From the NCBI RefSeq assembly GCF_900188415.1, contig NZ_FZNV01000003.1, forward strand, positions 372,001 through 436,000: a stretch of DNA of 64,000 nucleotides, written 5' to 3'. This document shows, in pieces, positions 28,733-37,116 of this stretch (position 1 is its first letter; the number at the start of each line of letters is the position of its first letter). The notes under the pieces are model-generated. The model was not told the DNA's origin, did not search any database, and was given only the letters and a program-made list of their open reading frames with translations. This DNA is from Maribacter sedimenticola (GTDB lineage Bacteria; Bacteroidota; Bacteroidia; Flavobacteriales; Flavobacteriaceae). Position numbers and translations under genes: made by a program.

Positions 28733-30820
28733 ATGAAAACTACATTTACCCTTGTTTTTTCGGTTATTTTCTGCATTAACCTTCTTGCCCAAAACACAAT
28801 CTTAAAAGATAGCGTTACACAACTTAAGGAAGTCATAGTAATAGACACCCTTACTGCCAAAAACGCTATAGGAATCATTCCTTCCAAAATTATAGGTGCA
28901 TCTGTATTCAATAACTATAGCCCTGTAGATTTTATTGGCGCTTTAAACCAAGTTTCTGGTGTATATGCATTATCCGGAGCCTTGAACACCAATAGAATTA
29001 CTATAAGGGGCGTTGGGTCAAGAACCCCTTTCGGTACAGATAAATTAAGATTATATTACAATGATATACCGGTAACAAATGGTACAGGGTTCTCTACCAT
29101 AGAGGCCTATGATCTAGAAAACCTAACTTCTGTAGAAATTATCAAAGGACCTAAAGGTACTGGTTTTGGAACCAACTTGGGAGGAGCCATTATCTTGAAC
29201 ACAAAACAACCGAGCAACAGACCTACAACTTTTTCCAACAAGACCACACTAGGTTCTTACGGCCTATTCAAAAATAATCTTGGTTTTTCCCATCATCAAA
29301 AAGATTTATATCTCTCTTTTCAATACGGACATATGGAAATTGATGGCTATAGAGAGAATAATAGGTTTGAACGTGATGGATATTTGCTGAATTCAATCTA
29401 TAGCATTTCCAACAAAAGTGAAATAGGTTTGCTGATAAACCACATAGACTATTCTGCCCAAATTGCCAGTTCCATCAATCAATCCGACTTTGATGAAGAC
29501 CCAACACAAGCGGCATTTACATGGAAAAACGCCCAAGGTTACGAGGACAACAACTACAGTCTTATTGGTGTAAGCCACACCTATAGACCTACTACCAATT
29601 TAACTAACACAAGTAGTGTTTTCTACACCTACCTGGACCATTATGAACCCAGACCATTTAATATATTGGATGAATACACCAATGGATTTGGTTTTAGGAG
29701 TTTATTTTCCGGCAACTTTAATGCATTTCAAAAAACCCTTTCCTATACCATTGGAGGAGAACTCTATAAGGATGAGTATACATGGGCAATTTTTGAAAAT
29801 TTATATGAGCAGAATAACGGCAATGGCAGTTTTCAAGGAGATAGACTTAATGACAACAAAGAGTTTAGAACACAAATTAACGGTTTTGCCACTTTAGGAT
29901 ACTCCCCGTTAAAGAATCTTGCCGCCCAGATCGGACTAAATATAAATAAAACACAATATGATTTTAGAGACCGTTTTACTACCGGAGAATTTAATAAAAG
30001 CGCCCAACGGAATTTTAAAACGCTCCTGTTACCAAGTTTAGACTTAAATTATACGCCTACGGCCTTAAGCCAAATATATGTCAATATCAGCAGGGGATAT
30101 TCTAACCCTAGTCTTGAAGAAACACTTACTCCCGAAGGAGTCATTAATCCGGACATTAAGCAAGAAATTGGCATGAATTACGAAGTGGGCACCAAACTTA
30201 CAGACAGGGAGAAAAAGATGCATTTAAACATTGCAATTTATTTGATGCCCATTAACAATCTCTTAGTGGCAAAAAGAATAGGTGAAGACCAATATATAGG
30301 CAGAAATGCAGGAAAGACAGAACACAAAGGTCTTGACATTGACTGGAATTATGTCTTTAACATTTCTCCCCGTATATCCATTGCTCCTTTTTTAAATTAT
30401 TCGTTTAGCGCCCATAGGTTTGTGGAATTTGAAGACGAGGAAGCTGAACAGGATTATGCCGGCAATTCATTGACAGGGGTCCCTAAACACAGAATAAATT
30501 TTGGATTACAAACTAGTTTTGGAAATGGTTTCTTTGCTAATTTAACACATCAGTTCGTAGATAGGATTCCATTGACCGATGCAAATAGTATATACAGCAA
30601 CTCCTTTCATTTATTAAATACAAAACTGGGTTATGGCAGCCCGATCAACGACCATTTACATCTAAGTGTTCAGTTGGGAGTCAATAATATTGCGGATACA
30701 AAATATGCGCAATCCGTATTGATAAACGCAAGTAGTTTTGGAGGTAGTGCCCCAAGATATTTCTATCCTGGGAACAATACCAACCTATATGGTGGTGTAC
30801 AGTTAAAATATAGTTTATAA
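28733..30820 (+). CDS. TonB-dependent receptor, no CarboxypepD_reg domain
   Basis: A 695-residue outer-membrane receptor. A signal peptide (about 1-19) is followed by 'VTQLKEVIVIDTLTA' as a TonB-box-like segment, a plug (about 45-150, 'ITIRGVGSRTPFG', 'VEIIKGPKGTGFGTNLGGAI') and a barrel whose last strand ends 'YGGVQLKYSL'. The absence of the N-terminal carboxypeptidase-like domain and the size resemble siderophore/metal or vitamin receptors (FecA-like) more than SusC. Ligand unknown. It ends 4 bases from the convergent glyS. Confidence 0.9.
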   Translation: MKTTFTLVFSVIFCINLLAQNTILKDSVTQLKEVIVIDTLTAKNAIGIIPSKIIGASVFNNYSPVDFIGALNQVSGVYALSGALNTNRITIRGVGSRTPFGTDKLRLYYNDIPVTNGTGFSTIEAYDLENLTSVEIIKGPKGTGFGTNLGGAIILNTKQPSNRPTTFSNKTTLGSYGLFKNNLGFSHHQKDLYLSFQYGHMEIDGYRENNRFERDGYLLNSIYSISNKSEIGLLINHIDYSAQIASSINQSDFDEDPTQAAFTWKNAQGYEDNNYSLIGVSHTYRPTTNLTNTSSVFYTYLDHYEPRPFNILDEYTNGFGFRSLFSGNFNAFQKTLSYTIGGELYKDEYTWAIFENLYEQNNGNGSFQGDRLNDNKEFRTQINGFATLGYSPLKNLAAQIGLNINKTQYDFRDRFTTGEFNKSAQRNFKTLLLPSLDLNYTPTALSQIYVNISRGYSNPSLEETLTPEGVINPDIKQEIGMNYEVGTKLTDREKKMHLNIAIYLMPINNLLVAKRIGEDQYIGRNAGKTEHKGLDIDWNYVFNISPRISIAPFLNYSFSAHRFVEFEDEEAEQDYAGNSLTGVPKHRINFGLQTSFGNGFFANLTHQFVDRIPLTDANSIYSNSFHLLNTKLGYGSPINDHLHLSVQLGVNNIADTKYAQSVLINASSFGGSAPRYFYPGNNTNLYGGVQLKYSL

Positions 30821-30824
30821 CTAC

Positions 30825-32369
30825 CTATTCCATCTTCTTTAACCAGGTCCTCATATCAACCGCATCATGAATGATTTGGTTCAATGAGGATATTGCTACG
30901 CGTTCTTGGTCCATAGAATCTCTATGTCTAATGGTTACCGTTTGATCTTCCTTGGTTTGGTGATCCACGGTAATACAAAAAGGCGTACCATTGGCATCTT
31001 GTCTTCTATACCTTCTACCGACCGCATCTTTTTCGTCATAGACCACATTAAAATCCCACTTAAGGTCATCTATAATACCATGGGCTATTTCGGGGAGACC
31101 ATCCTTTTTCAGCAATGGTAAAATTGCCGCTTTAACCGGTGCTAAAACCGGTGGCAACTTAAGTACAGTTCTAGTTGTATTATTTTCCAATTCCTCTTCC
31201 TTAAGGGAGTTTGAGAATACAGCCAAGAACATTCTGTCCAAGCCAATAGAGGTTTCAAGGACATAAGGCACATAGTTCTTGTTCACCTCATGATCAAAAT
31301 ATTGTAGTTTTTTACCGGAATATTTCTCATGACTACCTAGGTCAAAATCCGTTCTGGAATGGATACCTTCAAGCTCTTTGAAGCCAAACGGAAAACGAAA
31401 TTCAATATCTGCAGCCGCATCTGCGTAATGGGCTAATTTTTCATGATCATGAAAGCGATAGTTCTCTTCGCCCAAACCTAAGGACAAATGCCATTTCATA
31501 CGCTTTTCCTTCCAAACCTCATACCACTCTTTTTGGGTACCCGGCTGAATGAAAAATTGCATTTCCATTTGCTCAAACTCGCGCATCCTGAATATAAACT
31601 GTCTAGCGACAATTTCATTTCTAAAAGCCTTACCGGTCTGTGCAATCCCAAACGGAATTTTCATTCGGCCAGATTTTTGGACATTTAAAAAGTTCACAAA
31701 GATACCTTGGGCAGTTTCTGGCCTAAGGTAAAGATCCATAGCAGTATCTGCATTGGCACCTAGTTTGGTGCCGAACATGAGATTAAACTGCTTTACATCA
31801 GTCCAATTTTTAGAACCGGACATAGGACATGCAATATCCAATTCCTCGATCAAGGCCTTTACATCTGCCAAATCCTCATTCTGCAATGATTTTCCCAATC
31901 TTGACAAAATTGTTTTTCCTTGCAATTGGTAATCAACTACCCTTTGGTTGGTTTCCAAAAAAGTTTGTTTATCAAAGGCATCACCAAATCTCTTGGCCGC
32001 CTTATTGACCTCCTTTTCAATTTTAGCATCGATCTTGGCCACATAGTCCTCTACCAAGACATCTGCCCTATATCTCTTTTTGGAATCCTTATTATCTATT
32101 AATGGATCGTTGAAAGCATCTATATGTCCAGATGCTTTCCAGGTTGTAGGATGCATAAAAATTGCCGCATCCAAGCCAACAATATTATCGTTGAGCTGCA
32201 CCATTGCCTTCCACCAATAGTCGCGTATGTTCTTTTTGAGTTCCACACCATTTTGACCATAGTCGTAAACGGCACTTAACCCATCATAAATTTCACTAGA
32301 TTGAAATACGTATCCGTATTCCTTTGCGTGGGATATTACACGCTTAAAATCATCTTCTTGCTTTGCCAT
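30825..32369 (-). CDS. glyS: Glycine-tRNA ligase (single-chain, alpha2 type)
   Basis: A 514-residue class II synthetase. It starts 'MAKQEDDFKRVISHAKEYG', and 'FQSSEIYDGLSAVYDYGQNG' matches the glycyl-specific N-terminus. Motif 2 is in 'FRNEIVARQFIFRMREFEQMEMQFF' (about 255-280), and motif 3 lies near 'ETSIGLDRMFLAVF'. The anticodon-binding domain is at the end. This is the archaeal/eukaryotic-like form rather than alpha2beta2, as expected in Bacteroidota. The ATG at 32369 is preferred over an upstream frame extension. Confidence 0.97.
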   Translation of the reverse strand: MAKQEDDFKRVISHAKEYGYVFQSSEIYDGLSAVYDYGQNGVELKKNIRDYWWKAMVQLNDNIVGLDAAIFMHPTTWKASGHIDAFNDPLIDNKDSKKRYRADVLVEDYVAKIDAKIEKEVNKAAKRFGDAFDKQTFLETNQRVVDYQLQGKTILSRLGKSLQNEDLADVKALIEELDIACPMSGSKNWTDVKQFNLMFGTKLGANADTAMDLYLRPETAQGIFVNFLNVQKSGRMKIPFGIAQTGKAFRNEIVARQFIFRMREFEQMEMQFFIQPGTQKEWYEVWKEKRMKWHLSLGLGEENYRFHDHEKLAHYADAAADIEFRFPFGFKELEGIHSRTDFDLGSHEKYSGKKLQYFDHEVNKNYVPYVLETSIGLDRMFLAVFSNSLKEEELENNTTRTVLKLPPVLAPVKAAILPLLKKDGLPEIAHGIIDDLKWDFNVVYDEKDAVGRRYRRQDANGTPFCITVDHQTKEDQTVTIRHRDSMDQERVAISSLNQIIHDAVDMRTWLKKME

Positions 32370-32373
32370 GCGG

Positions 32374-32381
32374 CAAAAATA
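32374..32381 (-). promoter_or_regulatory. Candidate -7 box of glyS
   Basis: TATTTTTG on the minus strand, ending exactly 4 bases before the glyS ATG. The spacing is the same as at bioF. Confidence 0.35.
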
Positions 32382-32406
32382 GAACAATAGCCCAAAAAAT
32401 GAATAA

Positions 32407-33306
32407 TTATTTTAATTGAAATTCTGAAGAAGTGATCAACCGTTCATCCTCAAAGACATTTAAGGTATAATTACCAGGGATCAGAGAACCTTCTGGTATC
32501 GTAATGGCCTCGCATATATAAGACTCCAATCCAGTAAATACAAACTCAACCCTTTTACTATACACATTACCGTTTACCGTAATGGTATTGGCATTATCCT
32601 CTATGATCTGTTTATTGGGATCCAAAAACTGTAAATAGATAATTTTTTCGTTATCCGCTTCGCTCTCGTCCGCCAATATGGTTACACAGCCCCTTAATTT
32701 TTCAATAATCGATGCTTTATTGGTTTTGGTAGGCCTGGTATTCCTTACGATCCTGAAACCGCTCCCTTCGGCATTGGCCATTTTTAAATAGCTCTTTGTC
32801 TTTAGTTTTTGATTCAATTCCAGAATTTTCCTGCGCTGTAAGGCTTCTGCCTCTGCCAATGAATTACTATTGGCACGTAATTGTTCTACTTGCTTACGCG
32901 ATTCGTCATACTTATCGGTCAACAGCATGTTGTTATAGCGAAGGAAATTATTCTTTAATATTAAACTGTCGTTTTTAGACTCCAATCTTCTAAGTTCACT
33001 TTTAAATTCCCTTAGTTTTTCTACGGTAAAGTTTAACCTACCCACAGAATCCAAAAGTTCCTGTACCCTAAATTTGGAATCTTGCAATTCTATCTCGTTC
33101 ATTTCATTTTTGGCGGCAAGGCGATCTACATCTGCCTTCATAATGGTAAGGTCCCTTACCAATATAGCTTTTTCCTGCTCCAAAAAGTCTATTTGGGCAC
33201 TAGACTGCGCATAACTGTAATAAAATGCGATCAATAACGCAATGATTACAGCCACAAATGCAGCGAGCAGAATTTTATAATTGAATTTGTTATCTTGATT
33301 GTCCAT
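32407..33306 (-). CDS. Membrane-anchored coiled-coil protein, function unknown
   Basis: A 299-residue protein. After a short cytoplasmic start there is one transmembrane helix (about residues 11-32), a long heptad-rich coiled coil (about 35-165, for example 'FLEQEKAILVRDLTIMKADVD'-type sequence), and a C-terminal beta-rich domain (about 180-299) with two cysteines ('GCVTI', 'YICEAI'). The C-terminal part would be periplasmic. I recognise no catalytic motif. It is upstream of glyS on the same strand and divergent from comF. Confidence 0.65.
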   Translation of the reverse strand: MDNQDNKFNYKILLAAFVAVIIALLIAFYYSYAQSSAQIDFLEQEKAILVRDLTIMKADVDRLAAKNEMNEIELQDSKFRVQELLDSVGRLNFTVEKLREFKSELRRLESKNDSLILKNNFLRYNNMLLTDKYDESRKQVEQLRANSNSLAEAEALQRRKILELNQKLKTKSYLKMANAEGSGFRIVRNTRPTKTNKASIIEKLRGCVTILADESEADNEKIIYLQFLDPNKQIIEDNANTITVNGNVYSKRVEFVFTGLESYICEAITIPEGSLIPGNYTLNVFEDERLITSSEFQLK

Positions 33307-33347
33307 TTAAAACACGGCCTGTAGGTTAATTTAATCTGTAAAATTTG

Positions 33348-34049
33348 ATGCAAAACAGAATTTCAAATATACTAAAGGATGTTACTAACATTCTCCTGCC
33401 CATATCATGTTTTGGATGTAATGCACGATTATACGGAGGAGAGGTTATGCTTTGCACACTTTGCCGACATCAATTACCACTCACCGAGTATAATTTTAAC
33501 GAAGAAAATGCCGTTGACCGTATTTTTTATGGTCGAATTAACATCAAAAAGGCAAATTCTTTCCTTTTCTTCACCGATATTGGAATAGTTAAAAACCTTA
33601 TTCACAATTTAAAATACAAAAATCAGGAAAAAATTGGCGAGTTTTTAGGCGACTGGTTTGGACAAATATTGAAAAAAAATGGGCATCTCAATAATATTGA
33701 TTATGTTATACCCGTGCCCTTACATCAAAAAAAATTTAGAAAACGTGGATACAATCAAGTTTCCTTATTTGCCCAACGTATTGCTTTTCACATCAACGCA
33801 ACATACGCAGATGATTTGCTCATTAAAACCGCCAATACAAAAACACAGACCAAAAAAAATAGATTGGGAAGATGGTATGACAACCGTTCCCTGTTTGAAA
33901 TTAGGAATAGTGACATGCTTAAACATAAGAACATCTTGCTTTTGGATGATGTTATTACAACGGGTGCAACTATGGAAATTTGCGCAAGTAGTTTAAAAAA
34001 AATAGACGGTGTTGGTATTTATATTGCTAGCATGGCCTTTGTACAATAG
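33348..34049 (+). CDS. ComF family phosphoribosyltransferase-like protein
   Basis: A 233-residue protein. The N-terminus carries a C4 zinc finger ('CFGC' near residue 21 and 'CTLC' near 36). The C-terminal PRTase fold has 'VIPVPLHQKKFRKRGYNQ' (about 120-137) and the PRPP-binding 'LLLDDVITTGAT' (about 197-208). ComF proteins support DNA uptake or recombination in transformable bacteria; the exact activity is unsettled. The ATG at 33348 is chosen over a TTG at 33345. Confidence 0.9.
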   Translation: MQNRISNILKDVTNILLPISCFGCNARLYGGEVMLCTLCRHQLPLTEYNFNEENAVDRIFYGRINIKKANSFLFFTDIGIVKNLIHNLKYKNQEKIGEFLGDWFGQILKKNGHLNNIDYVIPVPLHQKKFRKRGYNQVSLFAQRIAFHINATYADDLLIKTANTKTQTKKNRLGRWYDNRSLFEIRNSDMLKHKNILLLDDVITTGATMEICASSLKKIDGVGIYIASMAFVQ

Positions 34050-34100
34050 GCTTACAATTGTACAAAATATGTTGTTTCTTTGTGGTCGATTATAGCATGT

Positions 34101-35717
34101 ATGGGTAGAAAAATTCTAGGTTTTATATTTTTATTTATCATTTTGTTGGTATCCTATCAATGTGCTCAAAGAGGCACACCTACAGGAGGACCAAAGGACA
34201 TTACGCCACCAAAACTGCTAAAGGCGGAACCCGCCAATTTATCTACTAATTTCAGCGAAAAAAAGATTCGCCTGTATTTTGACGAGCTGGTGAAATTAAA
34301 AGATATACAAAAACAACTTATTATATCCCCACCCCTAAAGTACGCCCCTATCCTATCACCACTTGGAGGTGCCAATAAATTTGTAGAAATTACCTTAAAG
34401 GATACTTTGGAGCCCAATACTACCTACACTCTTAATTTTGGGCGAGGTATTGTGGACAACAATGAAGAAAATGCCATTCCGTTCTTTACCTATATATTTT
34501 CTACCGGGGATTATATAGATTCCCTTGAATTATCAGGTGTGGTCACAGATGCCTTCAACAAAAAAGTGGATCAGTTTATTAGTGTAATGCTATATAAAAT
34601 TGACACTAGTTATACTGATTCTACCATATATAAACGCCCTCCAAATTACATTACAAATACCTTGGATAGCGCCGTAATTTTTAAACTTAAAAATTTAAAA
34701 GAAGGTAAATACGCGCTATTTGGTATTAAAGATGCCGCTAACAATAATGTATTTGATCAAAAAACGGACAAAATAGGTTTTGTGGAAGACACTATTAACT
34801 TACCTACAGATTCTATTTACCTATTGAATCTGTTCAAGGAAATTCCCGATTATGGGGTAGCCGTGCCCAGTATGGTTGCAAGTAACAAAATAAGCTTCGG
34901 TTATTATGGCGATGGCTCCGCAATTAGCATAGAACCAATAAATGCGCTTCCGGATACTGTAAAATCCATTGTGGTAAAAGAAAGGGACAAGGATACCTTA
35001 AACTTTTGGTTCACCCCTTTTGAGATGGATTCTATCCTATTTTCAATTACCAACGAACAACTCAAGTTAAAGGATACGTTTAACGTTAAAAACAGAAAAG
35101 TTGCTTTTGATTCCCTGAAAATTTCAATGAACCAAAGGGGAAATATTGAATTTGATCAACCTATTAATTTACAAATCAATACGCCCTTGATTAGTTTTGA
35201 TACCACCAAGATAAAATTAATGGACAAAGATTCTGTACCGATTGTTCATACCATTACGTTGGACACGCTGGAAAATCAATTAAATTTCGACTTTACCATA
35301 GCAACCGGTCAAAATTATCAGCTTGATCTTTTCCCCGGTGCCATTACCGATTTTTTTGAACAAACTAACGATACCATTTCATATAACTTAAGGACCAAAA
35401 GTCCTGCCGATTATGGAAACTTAACTTTAAACCTTAATGCCAATACCATTCAATATCCAATCATAGTGCAATTAACCAATGAAAAAGGAGAGGTTCAACG
35501 TGAAATTTATGCTAAAGAATCACAATCATTTGAATTCATCAACTTAAATCCGGGTAAATATTTGGCCAGAGTAATTTATGACTTGAACGGAAACGGAAAA
35601 TGGGATACCGGAAATTACCTTAAAAAAATACAGCCAGAACGGGTAAGCTATTACCCAACAACCATTGAGTTACGTGCCAATTGGGAGAAGATTGAAACTT
35701 TTAACCTTATTGAGTAA
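34101..35717 (+). CDS. Lipoprotein with SbsA-type Ig-like (Big_5) domain
   Basis: About 538 residues with a lipoprotein signal ending at Cys in 'VSYQCAQRG' (about residue 21). A Big_5/SbsA Ig-like domain covers about 35-130 ('PPKLLKAEPANLSTNFSEKK', 'FDELVKLKDI', ending 'NEENAIPFFTYIFSTGDY'). The rest is beta-rich with a carboxypeptidase-like tail 'VIYDLNGNGKWDTGNYL'. Such proteins are common in Bacteroidota; their role is unknown. The ATG at 34101 fits the lipoprotein signal. It follows comF by 51 bases. Confidence 0.82.
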   Translation: MGRKILGFIFLFIILLVSYQCAQRGTPTGGPKDITPPKLLKAEPANLSTNFSEKKIRLYFDELVKLKDIQKQLIISPPLKYAPILSPLGGANKFVEITLKDTLEPNTTYTLNFGRGIVDNNEENAIPFFTYIFSTGDYIDSLELSGVVTDAFNKKVDQFISVMLYKIDTSYTDSTIYKRPPNYITNTLDSAVIFKLKNLKEGKYALFGIKDAANNNVFDQKTDKIGFVEDTINLPTDSIYLLNLFKEIPDYGVAVPSMVASNKISFGYYGDGSAISIEPINALPDTVKSIVVKERDKDTLNFWFTPFEMDSILFSITNEQLKLKDTFNVKNRKVAFDSLKISMNQRGNIEFDQPINLQINTPLISFDTTKIKLMDKDSVPIVHTITLDTLENQLNFDFTIATGQNYQLDLFPGAITDFFEQTNDTISYNLRTKSPADYGNLTLNLNANTIQYPIIVQLTNEKGEVQREIYAKESQSFEFINLNPGKYLARVIYDLNGNGKWDTGNYLKKIQPERVSYYPTTIELRANWEKIETFNLIE

Positions 35718-35740
35718 ACACCTTGTATAGCTTATGCTGA

Positions 35741-36526
35741 TTAATGAATTGTAAAAATATCCCTATCCTCCAAAAACCTTAATTTTTCACGGTACTTGTT
35801 AAGAATTGCTTTATCCAGAGTCCTAACTAAAGTTTCATCTTTTTCAGAAAAACCTATGCGCTCCCCTAATGGATCATAAATTCCAGAATGGCCTGTATAT
35901 AAATGACCTTCATAATCCTTTCCTACACGGTTAACACCAATACAATACACCATATTTTCTATAGCCCTTGCCTTTAAGAGTGCATCCCAAGCGTTAATTC
36001 TTGGAGCCGGCCAATTGGCTACATAAAGCAAAAGGTCTACATCTTCAGTATTTCTGCTCCAAACAGGAAATCTAAGGTCATAGCATATCAAAGGGCATAT
36101 TTTAAACCCTTTATATTCCACAATACATTTTTTGGTACCTTTTGTATATTTCTTATGCTCGCCTGCCAAGGTAAACGTATGCCTTTTATCATACGATTCA
36201 TAATGGCCGTTAGGGAACACAAAAAAAAGACGATTATAATAATGGTTTTCCTCCTTGTAGACCATACTTCCGGTAACGGCACAATCTCTTTTTTGCGCCA
36301 TTCTTTGCATCCACTGCAAGGTAATATCGCCTTCCTTTTCATGAATATTTTCTGGCGACATCGTAAAACCGGTACTAAACATTTCTGGCAAAATGATCAA
36401 ATCTACCTTTTCCTTTACTTGATCTATTTTTTGGCCAAAAAATGACCTGTTGTCCTGGGGATCTTCCCATTTGATAGGAGATTGTACCAATGCTACCTGC
36501 AGATGTAAGTTATCTTTATTGGACAT
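35741..36526 (-). CDS. Omega-amidase/nitrilase superfamily hydrolase (YafV-like)
   Basis: A 261-residue carbon-nitrogen hydrolase. The catalytic triad is visible: Glu in 'ILPEMFSTGF' (about 49), Lys in 'GEHKKYTKGTKK' (about 123) and Cys in 'CPLICYDLRFPVWSR' (about 149). The 'EMFSTGFTM' motif fits the omega-amidase branch (hydrolysis of alpha-ketoglutaramate or ketosuccinamate). The start is taken as the ATG at 36526; a longer frame would begin at a TTG within the ankyrin gene. It follows the ankyrin gene by 7 bases. Confidence 0.9.
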   Translation of the reverse strand: MSNKDNLHLQVALVQSPIKWEDPQDNRSFFGQKIDQVKEKVDLIILPEMFSTGFTMSPENIHEKEGDITLQWMQRMAQKRDCAVTGSMVYKEENHYYNRLFFVFPNGHYESYDKRHTFTLAGEHKKYTKGTKKCIVEYKGFKICPLICYDLRFPVWSRNTEDVDLLLYVANWPAPRINAWDALLKARAIENMVYCIGVNRVGKDYEGHLYTGHSGIYDPLGERIGFSEKDETLVRTLDKAILNKYREKLRFLEDRDIFTIH

Positions 36527-36533
36527 TATCAAT

Positions 36534-36998
36534 TTATTCAAATAAATCTATCAACGCACTTAAACCCTGGGTCTTGGCATGGTCCAAAGCGCTATTGCCC
36601 CTGTTGTCCTTTATGGACTTGTCCGCACCATTGGCAATCAATAATTTTGCAATCTCCAGTCTATTGAACTGTGCTGCATAGATAAGGCATGTAGCCCCCA
36701 TTGCATTCCTTTCGTTAAGGGCCGCACCCTTGTCTATCAAAAGTTTGGCAATATCCGTAAACCCTTTAAAACAAACCCCCATTAACGCTGTATTTCCGGA
36801 GGCGTCCACAGCATCTATCTTTGCTCCTTTTTCAAGTAACAAGCGGGCTATTTCTGTTTCATCATAATACGTTGCCAAAATTAATGGGGTAGAGCCTCTA
36901 GAATCCTTACTGTTGACCAAAACGGCATTTTTATCTAACATTGCCTTAACCTCATTATAATTACCTTCCCTTATTGCTTTAAAAAAAAATTCGTTCAT
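36534..36998 (-). CDS. Ankyrin repeat protein
   Basis: A 154-residue protein made almost entirely of about four to five ankyrin repeats ('GSTPLILATYYDETEIARLL', 'GNTALMGVCFKGFTDIAKLL', 'GATCLIYAAQFNRLEIAKLL', 'GNSALDHAKTQG'). No signal peptide, so cytoplasmic. It is a binding scaffold with unknown partner. It is upstream of, and probably co-transcribed with, the omega-amidase gene (7-base gap). Confidence 0.92.
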   Translation of the reverse strand: MNEFFFKAIREGNYNEVKAMLDKNAVLVNSKDSRGSTPLILATYYDETEIARLLLEKGAKIDAVDASGNTALMGVCFKGFTDIAKLLIDKGAALNERNAMGATCLIYAAQFNRLEIAKLLIANGADKSIKDNRGNSALDHAKTQGLSALIDLFE

Positions 36999-37116
36999 AA
37001 TTGAAAATGTTACGGTTATTAAGTTATAAAAAGGTTGTTTTCCAAGTTTTTTCCTACTAATTTCATTCTTTCCTACAATGCTAATAATTGTACCTTTAAA
37101 TAAAAACTAATTTCTT

